From assembly GCF_004331465.1 (NCBI RefSeq), contig NZ_SJKB01000008.1, positions 1-64,000 on the forward strand: a DNA stretch of 64,000 bases, given 5' to 3'. This DNA is from Kribbella pittospori (GTDB lineage: Bacteria > Actinomycetota > Actinomycetes > Propionibacteriales > Kribbellaceae). Below, piece by piece: positions 61,238-64,000 of the stretch (position 1 is the first letter of the stretch; each line of letters opens with the position of its first letter). The translations under genes and the position numbers were made by a program. Below the pieces are notes generated by a model. It worked only from the letters and a program-made list of their open reading frames with translations. It had not been told where the DNA came from and ran no database searches.

Positions 61238-61378
61238 CCGCCAACCACTACCAAGTGGGCATGTGGTCGGCCAATTCAACGCCAGCCACCGGGCCCGCGG
61301 GCAGTCAGGTCAGTCCGCCTGACCCAGATTTCGGCCACCCGGTCGCGTTCTGGAAGCGCTCGCGGGCTTTTTCTGCCC

Positions 61379-62098
61379 TCACTCCGGTGGTGGGCAGTCC
61401 AGGCCGAGCTCTTCGCCGATCTCGCGGAGCTGGGCTTCGAAGTACGCGCCGGCATCCGGCAGCACCCAGTGCAGCTGCCCGAAGACCTCCATGCAGATCA
61501 GGCCGTAGAGCCTGACCCAGTAGCTCAGCGCGAGGTAGATCGCACCGGCCGGCATGCCCTGGAACTCCTCCGTCTCTTGCTGCAACTGAGCGAGTAGCAC
61601 CGGCCCGAGGTCTTCGTCGGCCGGGTACGGGAACGGCTTCCAGTGCCAGATCTGCGCGACCAGATCCTTGAACACGGCCCCGAAGCGCATCGCCGCCTGA
61701 TGCCCAGGCGTGTCCGCGTGATCCTCCGCCTCCGGGTTCGGGATCGCCGTACCGAACAACAGCGCGAACTCGGACGGATGCGCCAGCGCCCAGTCCCGCA
61801 GTCCGTTGGTCAGCAGGAACAGCCGAGCCCCCAGATCCGCGTCGGTGTCGGCTGCCTGCAACTCCATCAGCGCACCGGTGAGTTCGTCGTACAGGTCGGC
61901 GATCAAGGCGGTGACGAGTGCCTTGTGGCTCGGGAAGTAGCGGTACAGGGCCGGCGGAGTCAGGCCGAGCTCGCGCGCGACCGCACGCAGACCGACGGCA
62001 CCCACGCCGCCGCTGACCAGCAGCCGCCGCGCGACCGCCTTGATGTCGGCCAGTGTCGCGGCCCGCTGCCGGTCACGCCGGGTCGCACCCTCATCCAT
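61379..62098 (-). CDS. TetR/AcrR family transcriptional regulator
   Basis: 239 residues: D-I-K-A-V-A-R-R-L-L-V-S-G-G-V-G-A-V-G-L-R-A-V-A-R-E-L-G and T-P-P-A-L-Y-R-Y-F-P-S are the HTH, with a TetR C-terminal ligand domain after. The ATG at 62098 begins M-D-E-G-A-T-R-R-D-R-Q. It is divergent from the MMPL gene with an operator between. Confidence 0.88.
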   Translation of the reverse strand: MDEGATRRDRQRAATLADIKAVARRLLVSGGVGAVGLRAVARELGLTPPALYRYFPSHKALVTALIADLYDELTGALMELQAADTDADLGARLFLLTNGLRDWALAHPSEFALLFGTAIPNPEAEDHADTPGHQAAMRFGAVFKDLVAQIWHWKPFPYPADEDLGPVLLAQLQQETEEFQGMPAGAIYLALSYWVRLYGLICMEVFGQLHWVLPDAGAYFEAQLREIGEELGLDCPPPE

Positions 62099-62141
62099 CG
62101 AAATTCTCCTTGACAGGCCGGCCTCCCGGATGTCTAGAGTT

Positions 62142-62166
62142 AACACCGTTAACAGTTAACGCTGTT
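62142..62166. promoter_or_regulatory. TetR operator with double GTTAAC
   Basis: AACACCGTTAAC-A-GTTAACGCTGTT: two GTTAAC hexamers on either side of one base inside larger, imperfect outer half sites. It lies between the TetR gene (62098) and the MMPL gene (62212) and probably regulates both. Confidence 0.75.
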
Positions 62167-62211
62167 CACTGAGACACCCGCCGCTCAAATCTAACGCCCT
62201 GGGGGAGTTCC

Positions 62212-64000
62212 GTGTTCGAGACGCTCGGCCACTTCACGTACCGGCGCCGCCGCCTGGTGCTCGCCCTGACCGGAGTCCTCGTCGCCGTCGGTCTGGCCTG
62301 GGGCACCGGCGTGTTCGGATCGCTGGCCAACGGCGGGTTCGACGCACCGGACACCGAGGCCGCGAACGCGGTCGCGACGATCGAGCAGAACGTCGGCCGC
62401 ACCGGCACCGACGTGATCGTGCTCTACCGCAGCTCCACGCAGACCGTCGCGGACCCGTCGTTCCGGCAGTCCGTCGAGCAGCACCTCTCGGGCCTGCCGT
62501 CGCAGGACGTGCTGAGTACGACGACGTACTGGAGCAGCCGCTCGCCGCTGTTCGTCTCCAAGGACCAGCACAGCACGTACGCCGTACTCACGCTGGCCGG
62601 CGCGGACCAGGAGGAGCGGCTGGCGACCTTCCATCGGATCGCCGATCAGGTCCGCACGGCGCCGTCCGAGCTGGACGCGAAGGTGGGCGGCGAGATCGCG
62701 GTGTTCGACGAGGTGAACACCCAGACCGAGCACGACATCGTGCATGCCGAGACGATCTCGACGCCGATCGTGCTGGTGCTGCTGGTGGTCGTCTTCGGCG
62801 GCCTGGTCGCCGCCAGCCTGCCGTTGTTCGTCGGCGCGCTGGCGATCCTGGGCGCGTTCGTGCTGCTGCGCGGGCTGACCGCGATCACCGACGTGTCGAT
62901 CTTCACGATCAACATCGTCACGATGATCGGCCTCGGGCTGGCGATCGACTATGCGCTGTTCATCGTCACCCGGTTCCGCGAAGAGCTTGCCAAGGGCAAT
63001 GATGTGGAGACGGCGCTGACCGCGACCATGTCGACGGCCGGCCGCACCGTCGCGTTCTCCGGGATCACCGTCGGCGTCGCGATCAGCAGTCTGGTGCTCT
63101 TCCCGGTGATGTTCCTGCGCTCGATGGCGTACGGCGGTGCGGCCGCCGTACTGGTCGCGATGGTGGCGGCGCTGACCGCACTCCCTGCTCTGCTGGCGGT
63201 TCTGGGGCATCGGGTGAACTGTCTGCGGCTGCCGTTCCTCAAGCCTCGCAAGGCTCGCGCCGAGCACGGCGCGTGGTACCGGCTCGCGCACAGCGTGATG
63301 CGGCGTCCGGTGCGGTATGTGCTCGTGTTGGCGCCGGTGTTGCTGGTGCTCGGGATCCCATTCCTGCAGGCGCAGCTCGGTGGCGTCGACCACCGGTCGT
63401 TGCCGGCCGGCGCGACCTCGCGCACGGTGACTGAGACGCTGCAAAGTGACTTCGCTGGTGCGGGTGGGTCGGACATCGTCGTGGCCGTGCGGTTCGATTC
63501 ACCGCCATCCGATCCGTCGGCGGCGCTGGCGCCGTACCTCGGGAAGCTGCGGCAGGTCGCCGATGTCGAGAGCGTGCGGGTCGGTGGGTACAAGAACGCC
63601 GTCGCGGAGGTGGTCGTGCACACGCACTTCACCGCGCAGGAACTGCCCGCACGCGATGTCGTCCACGACGTACGGGCGGGTGGGACGCAGACCCAGGTCG
63701 GTGGTGAGACGGCGGCGGTGATCGACCTGCTCGATGTGCTGGCCGAACGGGCGCCGTACATGGCCGGGTTCATCGTGCTGGTGACGTTCGTGCTGCTGTT
63801 CGTCGCGTTCGGATCGTTCGTGCTGCCGGCCAAGGCGCTGCTGATGAACGTGCTGTCGCTGTCCGCGGCATTCGGGGCGATGGTCTGGATCTTCCAGGAC
63901 GGTCACCTGTCCGGGCTGCTCGACTTCACTCCGGCCGGATTCCTCGACGCAACCAACCCGGTGCTGCTGTTCGCCGTGCTGTTCGGGCTCTCGATGGACT
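62212..64000 (+). CDS. MMPL family (RND) transporter, partial
   Basis: At least 596 residues, running off the window end. The start GTG 62212 follows GGGGGAG. An N-terminal helix, a ~150-residue extracytoplasmic domain, then membrane helices with S-T-P-I-V-L-V-L-L-V-V-V-F-G-G, I-G-L-G-L-A-I-D-Y-A-L-F-I-V-T-R-F-R, and a second half opening with G-G-S-D-I-V-V-A-V-R. The D-Y-A pair in the fourth helix is the proton relay of MmpL proteins. It ends at V-L-F-G-L-S-M-D, the equivalent region of the second half. Lipid or antibiotic export is typical. Confidence 0.92.
   Translation, partial: MFETLGHFTYRRRRLVLALTGVLVAVGLAWGTGVFGSLANGGFDAPDTEAANAVATIEQNVGRTGTDVIVLYRSSTQTVADPSFRQSVEQHLSGLPSQDVLSTTTYWSSRSPLFVSKDQHSTYAVLTLAGADQEERLATFHRIADQVRTAPSELDAKVGGEIAVFDEVNTQTEHDIVHAETISTPIVLVLLVVVFGGLVAASLPLFVGALAILGAFVLLRGLTAITDVSIFTINIVTMIGLGLAIDYALFIVTRFREELAKGNDVETALTATMSTAGRTVAFSGITVGVAISSLVLFPVMFLRSMAYGGAAAVLVAMVAALTALPALLAVLGHRVNCLRLPFLKPRKARAEHGAWYRLAHSVMRRPVRYVLVLAPVLLVLGIPFLQAQLGGVDHRSLPAGATSRTVTETLQSDFAGAGGSDIVVAVRFDSPPSDPSAALAPYLGKLRQVADVESVRVGGYKNAVAEVVVHTHFTAQELPARDVVHDVRAGGTQTQVGGETAAVIDLLDVLAERAPYMAGFIVLVTFVLLFVAFGSFVLPAKALLMNVLSLSAAFGAMVWIFQDGHLSGLLDFTPAGFLDATNPVLLFAVLFGLSMD

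Overview
The window is high-GC, densely packed actinomycete chromosome. Many genes start with GTG or TTG, 4-nt ATGA/GTGA overlaps are frequent, and there are a lineage-typical IdeR-type DtxR regulator, an ECF42 sigma factor with a DGPF (YCII) partner, a Holin-X/DUF3618 pair and several secreted glycosidases. A soil actinomycete related to Kribbella/Nocardioidales fits best, but the genus is inference; no rRNA or tRNA gene is visible.

Layout. 1-0.41 kb: two palindromes and the tail of a decayed SGNH hydrolase. 0.4-8 kb: fused alpha-beta glycyl-tRNA synthetase, a methyltransferase/hydrolase pair, superoxide dismutase behind a SoxR-like promoter and repeat element A, and two tandem alpha/beta hydrolases. 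8-17 kb: a Tat-exported GH116-like glycosidase with a perfect CRP-type site, Holin-X and DUF3618 proteins, the ECF42/DGPF pair, an LCP-family cell-wall ligase. 17-30 kb: SDR and epimerase enzymes, a GntR-TetR chimeric regulator beside a broken siderophore permease, a flavin monooxygenase, a secreted-repeat lipoprotein, 2,4-dienoyl-CoA reductase with PadR, a KhtTU-like K+/H+ antiporter, a frameshifted YdeI gene. 30-33 kb: a three-gene alkylation-repair operon (Ada-AlkA fusion, GNAT, Ogt). 33-41 kb: SDR and LLM oxidoreductases, a LacI regulator with a secreted six-hairpin glycosidase, a noncoding region with DnaA-box-like sites, and a YtrA-type GntR/ABC module. 41-48.3 kb: SPFH-RHH-GPP34 operon, PabB-PabC, methyltransferase, IdeR, photolyase. 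48.4-54 kb: a second GntR/ABC module, APC permease, HIT protein, TetR. 53.5-57.3 kb: a ROK kinase-NagA-PfkB kinase-class II aldolase operon for amino-sugar catabolism, probably GalNAc through tagatose phosphates. 57.6-64 kb: TetR with a hotdog-like protein, CGNR regulator, an SPFH-like protein, and a TetR/MMPL pair cut by the window end.

The most unusual feature is a family of four roughly 160-bp, almost fully palindromic elements at 5547-5703 (A), 40492-40653 (B), 43061-43227 (C) and 57397-57558 (D). All share an inner core (a closing helix GGTGTCCAGG/CCTGGGCGCC and an apical CGATGC-GGA-GCATCG hairpin), but each has its own, near-perfect outer stem of about 24-34 bp. Departures from Watson-Crick pairing in the aligned stems are mostly G-U on the same strand, with no A-C pair seen, which points to selection on an RNA. 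In B and C one outer arm is the 3' end of the adjacent gene and the other is an inverted copy of it. This looks like an undescribed structured RNA or mobile hairpin family that carries inverted copies of its target.
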